DNA of 64,000 nucleotides, from the NCBI RefSeq assembly GCF_030686155.1, contig NZ_JAUPEV010000001.1, forward strand, positions 226,144-290,143. The letters run 5' to 3'. Shown in pieces: positions 1 to 8,184 of this stretch (positions are counted from its first letter, which is position 1; every line of letters starts with the position of its first letter). Below the pieces are notes generated by a model. That model was not told the origin of the DNA, ran no database searches, and worked only from the letters and a program-made list of their open reading frames with translations. Origin of the DNA: Helicobacter_J cappadocius (GTDB lineage Bacteria > Campylobacterota > Campylobacteria > Campylobacterales > Helicobacteraceae). A program made the translations under genes and the position numbers.

Positions 1-68
1 TCACCGATTTTAGCACCTTCTTTAATAATAGCGGTAGCGGCTATCATCTTCTTATCTGGATTTGCCAT
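1..68 (-). CDS. lpxA: UDP-N-acetylglucosamine acyltransferase LpxA, 5' end only
   Basis: Only the first 22 codons are inside the window (MANPDKKMIAATAIIKEGAKIG); the rest lies to the left. The peptide looks like the first coil of a left-handed beta-helix acyltransferase, and its place directly after fabZ, two bases beyond the fabZ stop, is the usual fabZ-lpxA pairing. LpxA adds the first acyl chain to UDP-GlcNAc in lipid A synthesis, in the cytoplasm. The ribosome site AAGGAA is formed by the last codons of fabZ, so the two genes are probably translated together. The fragment is short, so the assignment rests partly on context. Confidence 0.8.
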   Translation of the reverse strand, partial: MANPDKKMIAATAIIKEGAKIG

Positions 69-70
69 AG

Positions 71-526
71 TTATTCCTTTTTTGCATCTGCAACCATCGC
101 TTTGATTTCAGCTTCAGCAACCACTTTATCTTCTACAAGTGTTTTGCATTCAAGCTGCCACACAGTTCCTTTGTGCTTTATAACATTTATTTCATATTCT
201 AGCTTATCTCCTGGTGTTACAGGTATGCGAAATTTTACCCTATCAATTGTCATAAAATAAACCACCTTGTTTTCAGCCATACTCAGATCATCTCCCCACG
301 TACTAACAAATGCCAACAATCCACCAGCTTGAGCCATTCCTTCAACAATCATCACTCCTGGATAGATGGGTTGATTTGGAAAATGTCCCAAAAATACTTC
401 TTCATTTGCGGTGATATTTTTGTATGCTTTGATACTTTTTCCTGTTATGATATCAGTTACTCTATCAACCAAAAGCATAGGGTATCTGTGTGGAAGTATT
501 TTTTTGATTTTGTTTATATCCATCAT
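71..526 (-). CDS. fabZ: 3-hydroxyacyl-ACP dehydratase FabZ
   Basis: FabZ dehydrates 3-hydroxyacyl-ACP to trans-2-enoyl-ACP in type II fatty acid synthesis. The 151-residue length is normal for the family. The hot-dog-fold signature is clear: GHFPNQPIYPGVMIVEGMAQ carries the catalytic His48 and Glu62. The start is one of two adjacent ATGs (526 or 523), preceded by GAGG. lpxA follows after two bases, which links membrane fatty acid and lipid A synthesis. Confidence 0.96.
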   Translation of the reverse strand: MMDINKIKKILPHRYPMLLVDRVTDIITGKSIKAYKNITANEEVFLGHFPNQPIYPGVMIVEGMAQAGGLLAFVSTWGDDLSMAENKVVYFMTIDRVKFRIPVTPGDKLEYEINVIKHKGTVWQLECKTLVEDKVVAEAEIKAMVADAKKE

Positions 527-583
527 TTTTTAAACCTCAATTTTTGATAATCTTTGATGTGATTTTAGCAAAATATCTTTTAA

Positions 584-1744
584 TTACAAATTTTCGATTA
601 CTCTAAAAATAATCTCTTCTTGAAAGATGCTTTTAATATTTATTCGGAGGCTTTCTGTATAGATTTCATCTATTATAATAATGGGATTGATACTATCATC
701 TCCACATAAAAAATTCCTAAAAAATATTTCATCATCATATTTTGGAGGATTGTATAAAAGCTCTTTGATGTTTTTATACGAGGTGTTTAAGATCATATTG
801 AATATATCTAAATGAACAAAAACACTATCATCTTTTTTGCTATAGCCAATTAGATATTTGTGAATAGGAGCATTTTTGTATTCAAAGGCTTGTTTTTCGA
901 GGTTATAAAATTTTGAAGTATTCTCAAAAATATTTGGTTTTATCCAAAAGATAGGACCTGTTCTTGCATCTTTTTTGTTTTGGGATTTTGCAATAATATA
1001 ACTAGGCATATGATTTCCTCCTCTTTCAACTTTTGCACTTAATAATCTCCAAACCATATATTTTCTTTGAGTAAGAATATATTCTTTGTTGTATTTTTCA
1101 AGTTCATTTCGAAGAGAGAAAATATCTCTTCTCTCTTCGATACTTCCAGGAAGAATTTGTGATCCAATATGACTCATCATTTCCAAAGAAAATCTTTTTT
1201 GACTATTTCTTTGTTGCTCAAGTGCAAAATTGCATCCGCAATAGTTTTGTCTATAAAGATTATCTGCTTTTGCTAACTCATTTTGTTTTTGAGTGCCTCC
1301 ATTGGATCGGACATCTATTTTTATGAATTCTAATCCTTCTTTCTGTGCTATAGAGTCGCCCTGAACGTAGAGTATTTTTTGTTCTTTCATAGGGCTTGAA
1401 AGCAACGTGGTAGTAAATTTTTTTTCTCCTAATCTCTTTGCGATAGAAGCACTTTTAATCAGTCGAATATCAAAACATTGTGTGCAACGATTACCCTTTT
1501 CAGGTTCTTTTTCCAATCCTCTGACCCCATCAAACCAATTTTCTGTGTCATATTCTCCTTCAATGAGCTGGATTCCTAGCATATCACAACTTCTTTTTAC
1601 ATCTGAAAGTCTTAAATCATGTTCGCTTTTTGGATGAATATTTGGATTATAAAAAAATCCTACGAAACTTTCATGGGGATAAATTTTTGTTAATTCGCTT
1701 AGAAAATAATGACTATCAACAGAACAACAAATATGAACAAGCAT
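584..1744 (-). CDS. queH: Epoxyqueuosine reductase QueH
   Basis: QueH carries out the last step of queuosine synthesis, reducing epoxyqueuosine to queuosine in tRNA; it is the non-homologous alternative to QueG. The cysteines expected for its metal and redox site are present: Cys6-Cys7 (HICCS), Cys87 and Cys90 (RCTQC), and Cys169 and Cys171 (YCGC). The recognisable QueH domain covers about residues 1-190. A further ~190 residues at the C terminus have no motif I recognise; extensions of this kind occur in Campylobacterota. It follows rlmN and a tiny membrane gene on the same strand, so it may be cotranscribed with them. queD, queE and queF are elsewhere in the window. Confidence 0.88.
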   Translation of the reverse strand: MLVHICCSVDSHYFLSELTKIYPHESFVGFFYNPNIHPKSEHDLRLSDVKRSCDMLGIQLIEGEYDTENWFDGVRGLEKEPEKGNRCTQCFDIRLIKSASIAKRLGEKKFTTTLLSSPMKEQKILYVQGDSIAQKEGLEFIKIDVRSNGGTQKQNELAKADNLYRQNYCGCNFALEQQRNSQKRFSLEMMSHIGSQILPGSIEERRDIFSLRNELEKYNKEYILTQRKYMVWRLLSAKVERGGNHMPSYIIAKSQNKKDARTGPIFWIKPNIFENTSKFYNLEKQAFEYKNAPIHKYLIGYSKKDDSVFVHLDIFNMILNTSYKNIKELLYNPPKYDDEIFFRNFLCGDDSINPIIIIDEIYTESLRINIKSIFQEEIIFRVIENL

Positions 1745-1753
1745 TTTTAATCC

Positions 1754-1846
1754 TTATTTTTTTAATACAAAATATATATAAGCACCTATTCCAACTATAA
1801 ATACCAAAACCAAAAATACCAATAACAAGATGTCTAAAAAATCCAT
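1754..1846 (-). CDS. Small single-pass membrane peptide, 30 residues
   Basis: A short open frame fills the gap between rlmN and queH. Its ATG overlaps the rlmN stop codon (TGATG) and lies nine bases after AAGGA, so it is placed for translational coupling to rlmN. The peptide begins MDFLDILLLVFLVLVFIVGI and ends in YFVLKK: one hydrophobic helix with an acidic N terminus and a Lys-Lys end, which predicts an inner-membrane peptide with the C terminus in the cytoplasm. I recognise no family. Support is the start signal, the exact fit to the gap and the clean membrane-helix composition. Confidence 0.6.
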   Translation of the reverse strand: MDFLDILLLVFLVLVFIVGIGAYIYFVLKK

Positions 1847-2967
1847 CACAATTCCTTATTTTTAAATGTTCCACGTGGAACATTTGGGGATTGAGTCTCT
1901 AAAATATTTTTTTCTCTGAGCTGCCCACAAGCTGCACTAATATCAATACCTTTAGATTCTCTAATGGTACAGAGAAGACCTTTATTTGTAAGAAAATCTG
2001 CAAATTTTCGTACCTGCATTATTTCAGGTCTTTGAAATTCTGATCCTTCGTGAGGATTAAATAGAATAAGATTTACCTTTGCTTTGATTCCATCTAGAAG
2101 CTTCAGTAATTTTTTTGCACTCGCAAGATCATCATTTATATTTTTGATAACTAGATATTCAAACATTACTCTTTTTCTAGCATCAACAGGAAAAGTTTTT
2201 ACCGCACTGATAACACTTTGTATATTATAGGCTTTGTTCATTGGAATAAGCTGACTACGAAGTGTATCATCAACTGCATGTAGCGATATAGCCAATTGAA
2301 CTCCTAACTCCATTTTACCTAATTGGGTGATTTTTGGAGCAATACCGCTTGTAGATATGGTTTGCCTTCTTGCAGATATGGATAGTCCATCTAGTTCGCT
2401 CAATATTTTTATAGCTTGACTGACATTTTGTAGATTATCCAGAGGTTCTCCCATACCCATATAAACAATATTCACTCTTTTTTCTGGCGGAATATCATTG
2501 TCTTTTTTGAGTTGAACAACTTGTTCTACAATTTCTCCACTACTTAGGTTTCGAACAAATCCCCCCTTTGCTGTATAGCAAAAAGCACAACCAACCTTAC
2601 ATCCAACTTGACTTGATAGGCAAAAAGTCCATTTTTCACTTTCAATGATTTTGCCATTTTCATCTTGTTTTTTATCTCTCATTTTTATAAAAACGCTTTC
2701 AAAACTCAATCCATCGTTAGTTCTAAAAAGATATTTCTTAGTGCCATCTTTGCTTGTTTGAATTTGGATGATTTCAAGATTTTTTATTTGATATTCATTT
2801 TCTAATTTTTCCCTCATTTCTTTTGGAAGATTTTGCATTTTAGAAAAATCGTTTTCATATTTTATATAAAGCCAATTATAAATTTGTTTGGCACGAAAAA
2901 TTGGCTGAAGGAGTTGTTCTAATTCTTCTAGCCTATAATCATAGATATTTTTTTTGATTTCTATCAT
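1846..2967 (-). CDS. rlmN: 23S rRNA/tRNA adenine-C2 methyltransferase RlmN
   Basis: RlmN is a radical SAM enzyme that makes 2-methyladenosine at A2503 of 23S rRNA and in some tRNAs. The cluster motif CKVGCAFC gives Cys123, Cys127 and Cys130, and the methyl-carrying cysteine is probably in ISAACGQL near residue 350. The motif YMGMGEPLDN is also typical. The length of 373 is normal. The C-terminal tail contains NVPRGT (residues 362-367), encoded by a perfect 16-bp parS-like palindrome; the same hexapeptide occurs in the neighbouring gene. The start ATG overlaps the upstream stop by 4 bp, and the stop overlaps the start of a small membrane peptide gene. Confidence 0.96.
   Translation of the reverse strand: MIEIKKNIYDYRLEELEQLLQPIFRAKQIYNWLYIKYENDFSKMQNLPKEMREKLENEYQIKNLEIIQIQTSKDGTKKYLFRTNDGLSFESVFIKMRDKKQDENGKIIESEKWTFCLSSQVGCKVGCAFCYTAKGGFVRNLSSGEIVEQVVQLKKDNDIPPEKRVNIVYMGMGEPLDNLQNVSQAIKILSELDGLSISARRQTISTSGIAPKITQLGKMELGVQLAISLHAVDDTLRSQLIPMNKAYNIQSVISAVKTFPVDARKRVMFEYLVIKNINDDLASAKKLLKLLDGIKAKVNLILFNPHEGSEFQRPEIMQVRKFADFLTNKGLLCTIRESKGIDISAACGQLREKNILETQSPNVPRGTFKNKEL
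1867..1882. other. parS-like palindrome inside rlmN
   Basis: TGTTCCACGTGGAACA is a perfect 16-bp palindrome whose symmetry extends three bases further on each side (1864-1885). It differs from the consensus parS recalled for ParB/Spo0J, TGTTTCACGTGAAACA, at two symmetric positions. It lies in the variable C-terminal coding tail of rlmN. A second copy of the same 16 bp lies about 1.36 kb away. ParB binding is inferred from the sequence match only. Confidence 0.7.
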
Positions 2968-3509
2968 AATGTGTAATTATTCCTTATAAATTCTTCTATA
3001 GTTTCTTTTGCTTTTTGATGATTTTGAACAAAATCCTTATGAGCATTATCATTGCAATAGTTTGTAACACAAAATATTCCATAAGATTTGATTCCAAAGT
3101 TTTGTGCCACCTTTAGTACAGAAAAAAATTCCATATTCTCAAGCATAATACCAGCATAGACCATTTTTTTTGATAGCTCTAGATTTGTATTGATATAGTT
3201 ACTCGAATTCACAATCATATTTTTTGTTCCACGTGGAACATTTTCAAATTCCATTTCTATTTGATTGTCGATGGGGGTATATGTATCTGTATTGATATAG
3301 CTCATTTCAATCTGAGTTGCTTTTGTGCTAAGACAAATTTCAAATGGTTGGATATCATAGCTATATGATCCAGCAGATCCTATAAAGATAATCTCACCCA
3401 CAATTTCGCGAGAACAAATCCTGGTTAGATTAATAGCACTTTCGATCATGCCAATACCAATTGATTTGGCAAAACTAAAACTTTCTACTTTTCCTGCACA
3501 AACAAACAT
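2964..3509 (-). CDS. Nucleoside phosphorylase-like protein (PNP/UDP superfamily)
   Basis: The 181-residue protein has the outline of the purine nucleoside phosphorylase/nucleosidase fold: an early glycine-rich strand (IIFIGSAGSYS, about 41-51) and GIMLENMEFFSVLKVA, which resembles the ribose-binding Met-Glu segment of the family. It is shorter than typical members (about 230 residues), so its activity is uncertain. It is not the main MTA/SAH nucleosidase, which is encoded at 33903-34604. Residues 90-95 are NVPRGT, encoded by a parS-like palindrome, possibly an insertion in a surface loop. It overlaps rlmN by 4 bp and begins just after hisF, with AAGG from the end of hisF as its ribosome site. 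Confidence 0.6.
   Translation of the reverse strand: MFVCAGKVESFSFAKSIGIGMIESAINLTRICSREIVGEIIFIGSAGSYSYDIQPFEICLSTKATQIEMSYINTDTYTPIDNQIEMEFENVPRGTKNMIVNSSNYINTNLELSKKMVYAGIMLENMEFFSVLKVAQNFGIKSYGIFCVTNYCNDNAHKDFVQNHQKAKETIEEFIRNNYTL
3225..3240. other. parS-like palindrome inside the phosphorylase-like gene
   Basis: This is a second exact copy of TGTTCCACGTGGAACA, 1,358 bp from the copy in rlmN. It is read in the same frame in both genes and so encodes NVPRGT in two unrelated proteins. Identical palindromes in adjacent non-homologous genes are best explained by selection on the DNA site. The match to the Spo0J/ParB parS consensus suggests a chromosome-partition site. Confidence 0.7.
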
Positions 3510-3510
3510 A

Positions 3511-4281
3511 TTAGAGCCTTATAGGAATATTATGATGATGAAGATAAGATTTTAGATCTTTTATAGTGATTTCATCAAGATGGAAAATACTAGCAGCTAG
3601 AGCCGCATCTGCAATTCCAAGATTAAAGATTTCTAATATATGTTCTTTTGTTCCTGCTCCACCACTTGCTATGATTGGAATATTTACGGCTTTATCCAGC
3701 ATTTTGAGGGCTTTAATGTCATATCCACATTTTGTACCATCAGTATCCATGCTTGTAAGAAGAATTTCTCCAGCACCTCTTTGGGAAACTTCTTTTGCCC
3801 ATTCAATCATGTCTTTGCCTGTATTTTCTCTTCCACCTTGTATATAAACTTCCCATTTTTCTAATTGAGTGGGATGTTTTTTTATATCAATAGCTGCCAC
3901 GATACACTGAGAACCAAATCTTTTTGCTCCTTCTGTAATAAGATCAGGGTTTTTAATCGCAGCACTATTGAGACTGATTTTGTCAGCTCCGACATCAAGA
4001 AGGCTATAAATATTATCTAATGTTTTTATTCCTCCTCCAATAGTGAGTGGTATAAAGGTTACCTTTGCTACTTGGGAAACAATATCAACCATTGTATTGC
4101 GTCTTTCATATGAGGCACTGATATCTAAAAATACAAGTTCATCAGCCCCTGCGTCATTGTATTTTTTTGCCATTAAAATGGGATCGCCCATATCTTTGAG
4201 TCCAACAAAATTAACTCCCTTGACAACTTTACCTTCATTAATATCCAGGCAAGGAATGATTCGCTTTGCAAAATGATTCAT
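3511..4281 (-). CDS. hisF: Imidazole glycerol phosphate synthase subunit HisF
   Basis: HisF is the cyclase half of the HisHF complex. It joins ammonia to PRFAR, giving imidazole glycerol phosphate for histidine and AICAR for purines. The (beta/alpha)8 barrel markers are RIIPCLDINEGKVVKG with Asp13, LTIGGGIKTLD, VAAIDIK and IIASGGAG; the length of 256 is standard. No other his gene is in the window. HisF suggests that this species makes histidine, unlike H. pylori as I recall. The ribosome site GGAGA is six bases from the ATG. Confidence 0.96.
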   Translation of the reverse strand: MNHFAKRIIPCLDINEGKVVKGVNFVGLKDMGDPILMAKKYNDAGADELVFLDISASYERRNTMVDIVSQVAKVTFIPLTIGGGIKTLDNIYSLLDVGADKISLNSAAIKNPDLITEGAKRFGSQCIVAAIDIKKHPTQLEKWEVYIQGGRENTGKDMIEWAKEVSQRGAGEILLTSMDTDGTKCGYDIKALKMLDKAVNIPIIASGGAGTKEHILEIFNLGIADAALAASIFHLDEITIKDLKSYLHHHNIPIRL

Positions 4282-4304
4282 TATTTCTCCATGATTTAGA
4301 AGAA

Positions 4305-4310
4305 ATTATA
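4305..4310 (-). promoter_or_regulatory. Candidate -10 box for hisF
   Basis: On the minus strand this hexamer is TATAAT, about 25 bases upstream of the hisF ATG. Campylobacterota housekeeping promoters are defined mainly by the -10 box, and no clear -35 is seen. It would drive hisF and the genes behind it. Confidence 0.5.
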
Positions 4311-4358
4311 ATATTTCATACCTTTAATTTTACTATTTACAAATTACGAAAAAATAGA

Positions 4359-4364
4359 TAAAAT
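4359..4364 (+). promoter_or_regulatory. Candidate -10 box for ksgA-rnj-kdsD
   Basis: TAAAAT in the context TAGATAAAAT lies 25 bases before the proposed ksgA start. Transcription would begin near 4371, leaving a leader of under 20 bases that holds little more than the AGGAG ribosome site. Confidence 0.45.
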
Positions 4365-4388
4365 GGAGGGAAATTTTAGGAGTTCGTA

Positions 4389-5189
4389 ATTCAGCACAGA
4401 GCGAAAAAGAAATTCGGACAGAATTTTTTAAAAGATCTTGGCTATGTTAATAAGATTGTCCAATCGATTCCCAATATATTTAAAGGCGAAAGAGTCGTAG
4501 AAATTGGGGTTGGCTTGGGTGATTTAACAGATAAGTTGCTTGAATTTTATCAACTTAAAGCGTATGAAGTCGATAGTGATTTATGTTCTTTTCTTCTGCA
4601 AAAATATAAAGCTCCTATCGCCTCTGAGGATTTAGTTCTTGTTTGCCAAGATGTTTTGGAGCTCCCATTAAAAGAAGGTTGGCTTGATGATAAGGAGTAT
4701 ATTCTTGTATCAAATCTTCCATATTATATAGCTTCAACGATTTTGCTACGAGTTCTAAGAGATCCAAAATGCAGAGGTTTTGTCGTAATGACACAAAAAG
4801 AAGTTGCACAGAAGTTTTGTGCCAAGAATGGGGACAGGAATTTTTGTGCTTTGAGCGTGATAACCCAAACGCTTGGAGAATCTGAAATGCTTTTTGATGT
4901 TCCAGGGGAAGCTTTTGAGCCTATACCCAAGGTAACTTCATCGGTTTTCAGGATAAGAAAGAATAATAATCTGATTCAAAGTGGCTTTGAAGAAATGCTT
5001 AGAGTTGCGTTTTGTGCCCCTAGAAAAAAACTATTTAGCAATCTTGCTAATAGATACGATAAAAAGATTCTTCAGGATTTGTTTGATGAACTTTCTATTG
5101 AGCTAGATATTAGGGCACATCAAATTCCAGCAACAATATATCACCAAATATACAACAACCTAAAGGTAGAAAAATATGGAAAACAATAA
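4389..5189 (+). CDS. ksgA: 16S rRNA dimethyladenosine transferase KsgA, apparent ATT start
   Basis: KsgA dimethylates A1518 and A1519 of 16S rRNA during 30S maturation. Visible motifs are HRAKKKFGQNFLKD at the N terminus, VVEIGVGLGDLTD for SAM binding and the catalytic NLPYY. The conserved N-terminal motif starts two codons after position 4389, yet the frame from the stop at 4377 to 4515 holds no ATG, GTG or TTG. The best start is ATT at 4389, six bases after AGGAG (4378-4382), giving 266 residues, a normal length. A TTG at 4515 would remove the SAM motif. The gene overlaps rnj by 14 bp and heads the ksgA-rnj-kdsD operon, an order I also recall in H. pylori. Confidence 0.9.
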   Translation: MQHRAKKKFGQNFLKDLGYVNKIVQSIPNIFKGERVVEIGVGLGDLTDKLLEFYQLKAYEVDSDLCSFLLQKYKAPIASEDLVLVCQDVLELPLKEGWLDDKEYILVSNLPYYIASTILLRVLRDPKCRGFVVMTQKEVAQKFCAKNGDRNFCALSVITQTLGESEMLFDVPGEAFEPIPKVTSSVFRIRKNNNLIQSGFEEMLRVAFCAPRKKLFSNLANRYDKKILQDLFDELSIELDIRAHQIPATIYHQIYNNLKVEKYGKQ

Positions 5190-7203
5190 CGACAATATAA
5201 ATCAAAATCCTCCAGCAGGTGAGGGACAAAAAAAGAGATTTTTTAGGCCTCGTTTCAAAAGAAATTCAGAAAACGATGATAAAAGCCAAAATTCTAATAG
5301 TTCCTCTCATGCAGAAAATTCAGAGAAGCCACGACCTAGAAGATGGGTGGGTAAAAATAAAAATACCCATACCAATCCATCTCAGCCACAAGAATTAGAG
5401 GCCAAAAATGGAGTGCGCGAAATTCAAAGTATAGATGAACGCGGAAATTTGGGATTTCATAAAGATCTAAAAAGAGGGGTAGAGGCAAATAATCGTATCC
5501 AAAAAAATAGTCTTAATCCTCACTACAAACTTAATCTTAATACAAAAGCCAAGGTGCGTATCACTCCATTAGGTGGGCTTGGAGAGATAGGTGGGAATAT
5601 GATGGTGATGGAGACAGAAAACTCTGCGATTATTATTGATGTTGGAATGAGTTTTCCTGAGGAAAATATGCATGGCGTGGATATTTTGATACCGGATTTC
5701 AATTATTTATATGCTATCAAAGATAAAATAGCAGGTGTGATCATCACACACGCACATGAGGATCATATTGGAGCTGTGCCTTATCTATATAAACAGATGC
5801 AGTTTCCTTTGTATGGAACACCTCTATCCTTAGGGATGATAGGGAATAAATTCGATGAACACGGTCTCAAAAAATTCCGATCATTTTTCAAGATTGTTGA
5901 AAAACGTCATCCCATTGTTGTAGGTGATTTTGAGATAGAATGGATACATATCACGCACTCTATTATCGATGCTTCCGCTCTAGCGATTAGAACAGAAGCG
6001 GGAATTATTATTCATACAGGAGATTTTAAAATCGATCACACACCTATCGATAATCTACCTACAGATTTACATCGATTAGCTCACTATGGAGAAGAGGGAG
6101 TAATGTTACTTTTGAGTGATTCTACGAACTCTCACAGAAGCGGTGTTACTGCAAGTGAGGCAAGTGTTGGCCCCACTTTTGATTCACTTTTTAAGGGTGC
6201 CGAGGGACGTGTGATAATGAGTACCTTTTCTTCAAATATACATCGTGTTTATCAGGCAATTACTTATGGCTTGAAATACAATCGTAAGGTGGCTGTCATT
6301 GGACGCTCTATGGAAAAAAATCTTGATATTGCCCGTGAATTAGGTTACATAGACCTTCCGCATAATATTTTTATTGAGGCTCATGAGGTTGCAAAATATC
6401 CTGATGAGGAAGTTTTGATAGTCACGACAGGGAGTCAAGGCGAGACAATGAGTGCTCTATATCGAATGGCAACAGACGAACACAGACATATTAAGATCAA
6501 GCCTACAGATATGGTTATCATTTCTGCAAAAGCAATTCCTGGAAATGAAGGATCGGTTTCCACAGTTTTGAACTTTTTAATGAAAGCAGGTGCAAGGGTT
6601 GCATATCAAGATTTTAGTGAAATTCATGTGAGTGGTCATGCAGCACAAGAAGAACAAAAATTGATGTTGCGTTTAATAAAGCCAAAATTTTTCCTTCCCA
6701 TACATGGAGAATATAATCACGTGGCCAAACATAGAGATACCGCTATCAAATGCGGGGTTTTGGAAAAAAATATCTACCTGATGGAAGATGGAGATCAGGT
6801 TGAAGTCAATCCAAGCTATATAAGAAAGGTTCGCACAATAAAAAGTGGTAAAACTTATATTGATAATCAAGTGAATAGACAAATTGATAGCAATGTAGTT
6901 GCAGAGAGACAAGCTCTTGTTGATTGTGGTGTTGCAATCTTAAATATTTTTATTTCGCCTAGAGATCAGAAAATACTCAAAGAAACAAATATAATGACTC
7001 TTGGAATTGTAAATATTAGAGAAGAGAAAGATCTCTGCAGGGAGATTGAGAATGCACTAGAAATGTATATAAAAACTGCTAAAAAAGAAGTTTTAGAGAA
7101 TAAAAAGACTTTGGAAAACGAGATAAGGAATATAGCACGAAAACTTTTATTCAAAAAGCTTAAAAAGTATCCAACTATTATTACAAATACTTTTTTGTCT
7201 TAA
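5176..7203 (+). CDS. rnj: Ribonuclease J
   Basis: RNase J is a 5'-3' exonuclease and endonuclease of the metallo-beta-lactamase/beta-CASP family and the main mRNA decay enzyme in Helicobacter, where it works with the DEAD-box helicase RhpA. The metal motif THAHEDH gives His192, His194, Asp196 and His197; MSTFSSNIHR and HVSGHA are the beta-CASP and later metal motifs. The first ~125 residues are a hydrophilic, Asn/Lys/Arg-rich extension before the catalytic domain, as in Helicobacter RNase J. The start lies inside ksgA, so the two are translationally coupled. The full length is 675. Confidence 0.95.
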   Translation: MENNNDNINQNPPAGEGQKKRFFRPRFKRNSENDDKSQNSNSSSHAENSEKPRPRRWVGKNKNTHTNPSQPQELEAKNGVREIQSIDERGNLGFHKDLKRGVEANNRIQKNSLNPHYKLNLNTKAKVRITPLGGLGEIGGNMMVMETENSAIIIDVGMSFPEENMHGVDILIPDFNYLYAIKDKIAGVIITHAHEDHIGAVPYLYKQMQFPLYGTPLSLGMIGNKFDEHGLKKFRSFFKIVEKRHPIVVGDFEIEWIHITHSIIDASALAIRTEAGIIIHTGDFKIDHTPIDNLPTDLHRLAHYGEEGVMLLLSDSTNSHRSGVTASEASVGPTFDSLFKGAEGRVIMSTFSSNIHRVYQAITYGLKYNRKVAVIGRSMEKNLDIARELGYIDLPHNIFIEAHEVAKYPDEEVLIVTTGSQGETMSALYRMATDEHRHIKIKPTDMVIISAKAIPGNEGSVSTVLNFLMKAGARVAYQDFSEIHVSGHAAQEEQKLMLRLIKPKFFLPIHGEYNHVAKHRDTAIKCGVLEKNIYLMEDGDQVEVNPSYIRKVRTIKSGKTYIDNQVNRQIDSNVVAERQALVDCGVAILNIFISPRDQKILKETNIMTLGIVNIREEKDLCREIENALEMYIKTAKKEVLENKKTLENEIRNIARKLLFKKLKKYPTIITNTFLS

Positions 7204-7212
7204 GGAGTGGTT

Positions 7213-8175
7213 GTGGATTTCAGTAATATTGCCAAAAAAGTTCTTGAAGATGAAGCTAAGGAACTCAATCATTTAGCTTCAAAATGTAAGGATATCCAGT
7301 GGGACAAAATTGTTGATATGATTGTTGCCGCAAGGGGAAAGTTGATCGTTTGCGGGGTTGGAAAGAGTGGTTTGATAGGACAAAAAATATCAGCTACACT
7401 TTCAAGCACGGGAACTCCTAGCTTCTTTCTTCATCCTACAGAAGCGATGCATGGAGATTTAGGAGCAGTAAGCAAAGAAGACATTGTTTTGGCTATCAGT
7501 TATAGTGGCGAAAGCGAAGAGCTTGTTGCGATTATGCCTCATTTAAAGAGGCTTAGTGGTGGTCTTATCACGATGAGCAAGAGTATAAATAGCTCTATTT
7601 CAAGACTTGGAGACTATTTTATTCCTCTTGAAATATCTCAAGAGGCTTGTCCTTTGGGTATAGCTCCTACAAGTTCGACAACTCTGACATTGGCATTGGG
7701 AGATGCCCTTTCTGTTTGTTTGATGGAAAAAAGAGGATTCAAGAAGAGTGATTTTGCTTCTTATCATCCAGGAGGAAGTCTAGGAAAAAAACTTTTTGTA
7801 AAGCTCAACGATTTGATGCAAACACAGAATTTGCCAATTATCAATGCAGAAATCACTCTTAAAGAAGCTGTTATTAAAATGACTGAATCAAGATTGGGAA
7901 ATGCAATCATTGCACAAGATGGAAAATTACTCGCAGTGCTTAGCGATGGCGATTTGCGTCGAGCGATGATGCGAGAAGATTTTAATTTCAATCATCCTGT
8001 GATATCTTATGCTTGTAAAAACCCAAAATATTGCGATAACCCAAATTTATTAGCAGTACAGGCATTGAAATATATTGAAGATAACAAAATCCAATTTTTG
8101 GTCGTCACTGATGAGGATAAAACAATAAGAGGTGCTATTCATCTGCATACTCTTATTAGTGCAGGGATTGAATAG
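7213..8175 (+). CDS. kdsD: Arabinose-5-phosphate isomerase KdsD/KpsF
   Basis: The enzyme converts ribulose 5-phosphate to arabinose 5-phosphate for Kdo and lipopolysaccharide synthesis. An SIS sugar-isomerase domain (GVGKSGLIGQKISATLSSTG, then HPTEAMHGDLGAV) is followed by two CBS domains from about residue 200, the normal order. The start is set by AAGGAG at 7202-7207: GTG at 7213 is five bases away and gives MDFSNIAKK, whereas a GTG at 7207 lies within the ribosome site. The product has 320 residues. It follows rnj within ten bases. Confidence 0.93.
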   Translation: MDFSNIAKKVLEDEAKELNHLASKCKDIQWDKIVDMIVAARGKLIVCGVGKSGLIGQKISATLSSTGTPSFFLHPTEAMHGDLGAVSKEDIVLAISYSGESEELVAIMPHLKRLSGGLITMSKSINSSISRLGDYFIPLEISQEACPLGIAPTSSTTLTLALGDALSVCLMEKRGFKKSDFASYHPGGSLGKKLFVKLNDLMQTQNLPIINAEITLKEAVIKMTESRLGNAIIAQDGKLLAVLSDGDLRRAMMREDFNFNHPVISYACKNPKYCDNPNLLAVQALKYIEDNKIQFLVVTDEDKTIRGAIHLHTLISAGIE

Positions 8176-8184
8176 GAATATAAA

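Noticed and set aside
2571..2576. Six-C run in rlmN, and similar six-base C or G runs in ilvD and hydA, as phase-variation tracts
   Set aside because: Six bases are too short for frequent slippage, and the genes are housekeeping genes.
4363..4389. An 8-codon leader peptide frame ending on the ksgA ATT start
   Set aside because: Its ATG overlaps the predicted -10 box, so it would not be transcribed, and it has no ribosome site.
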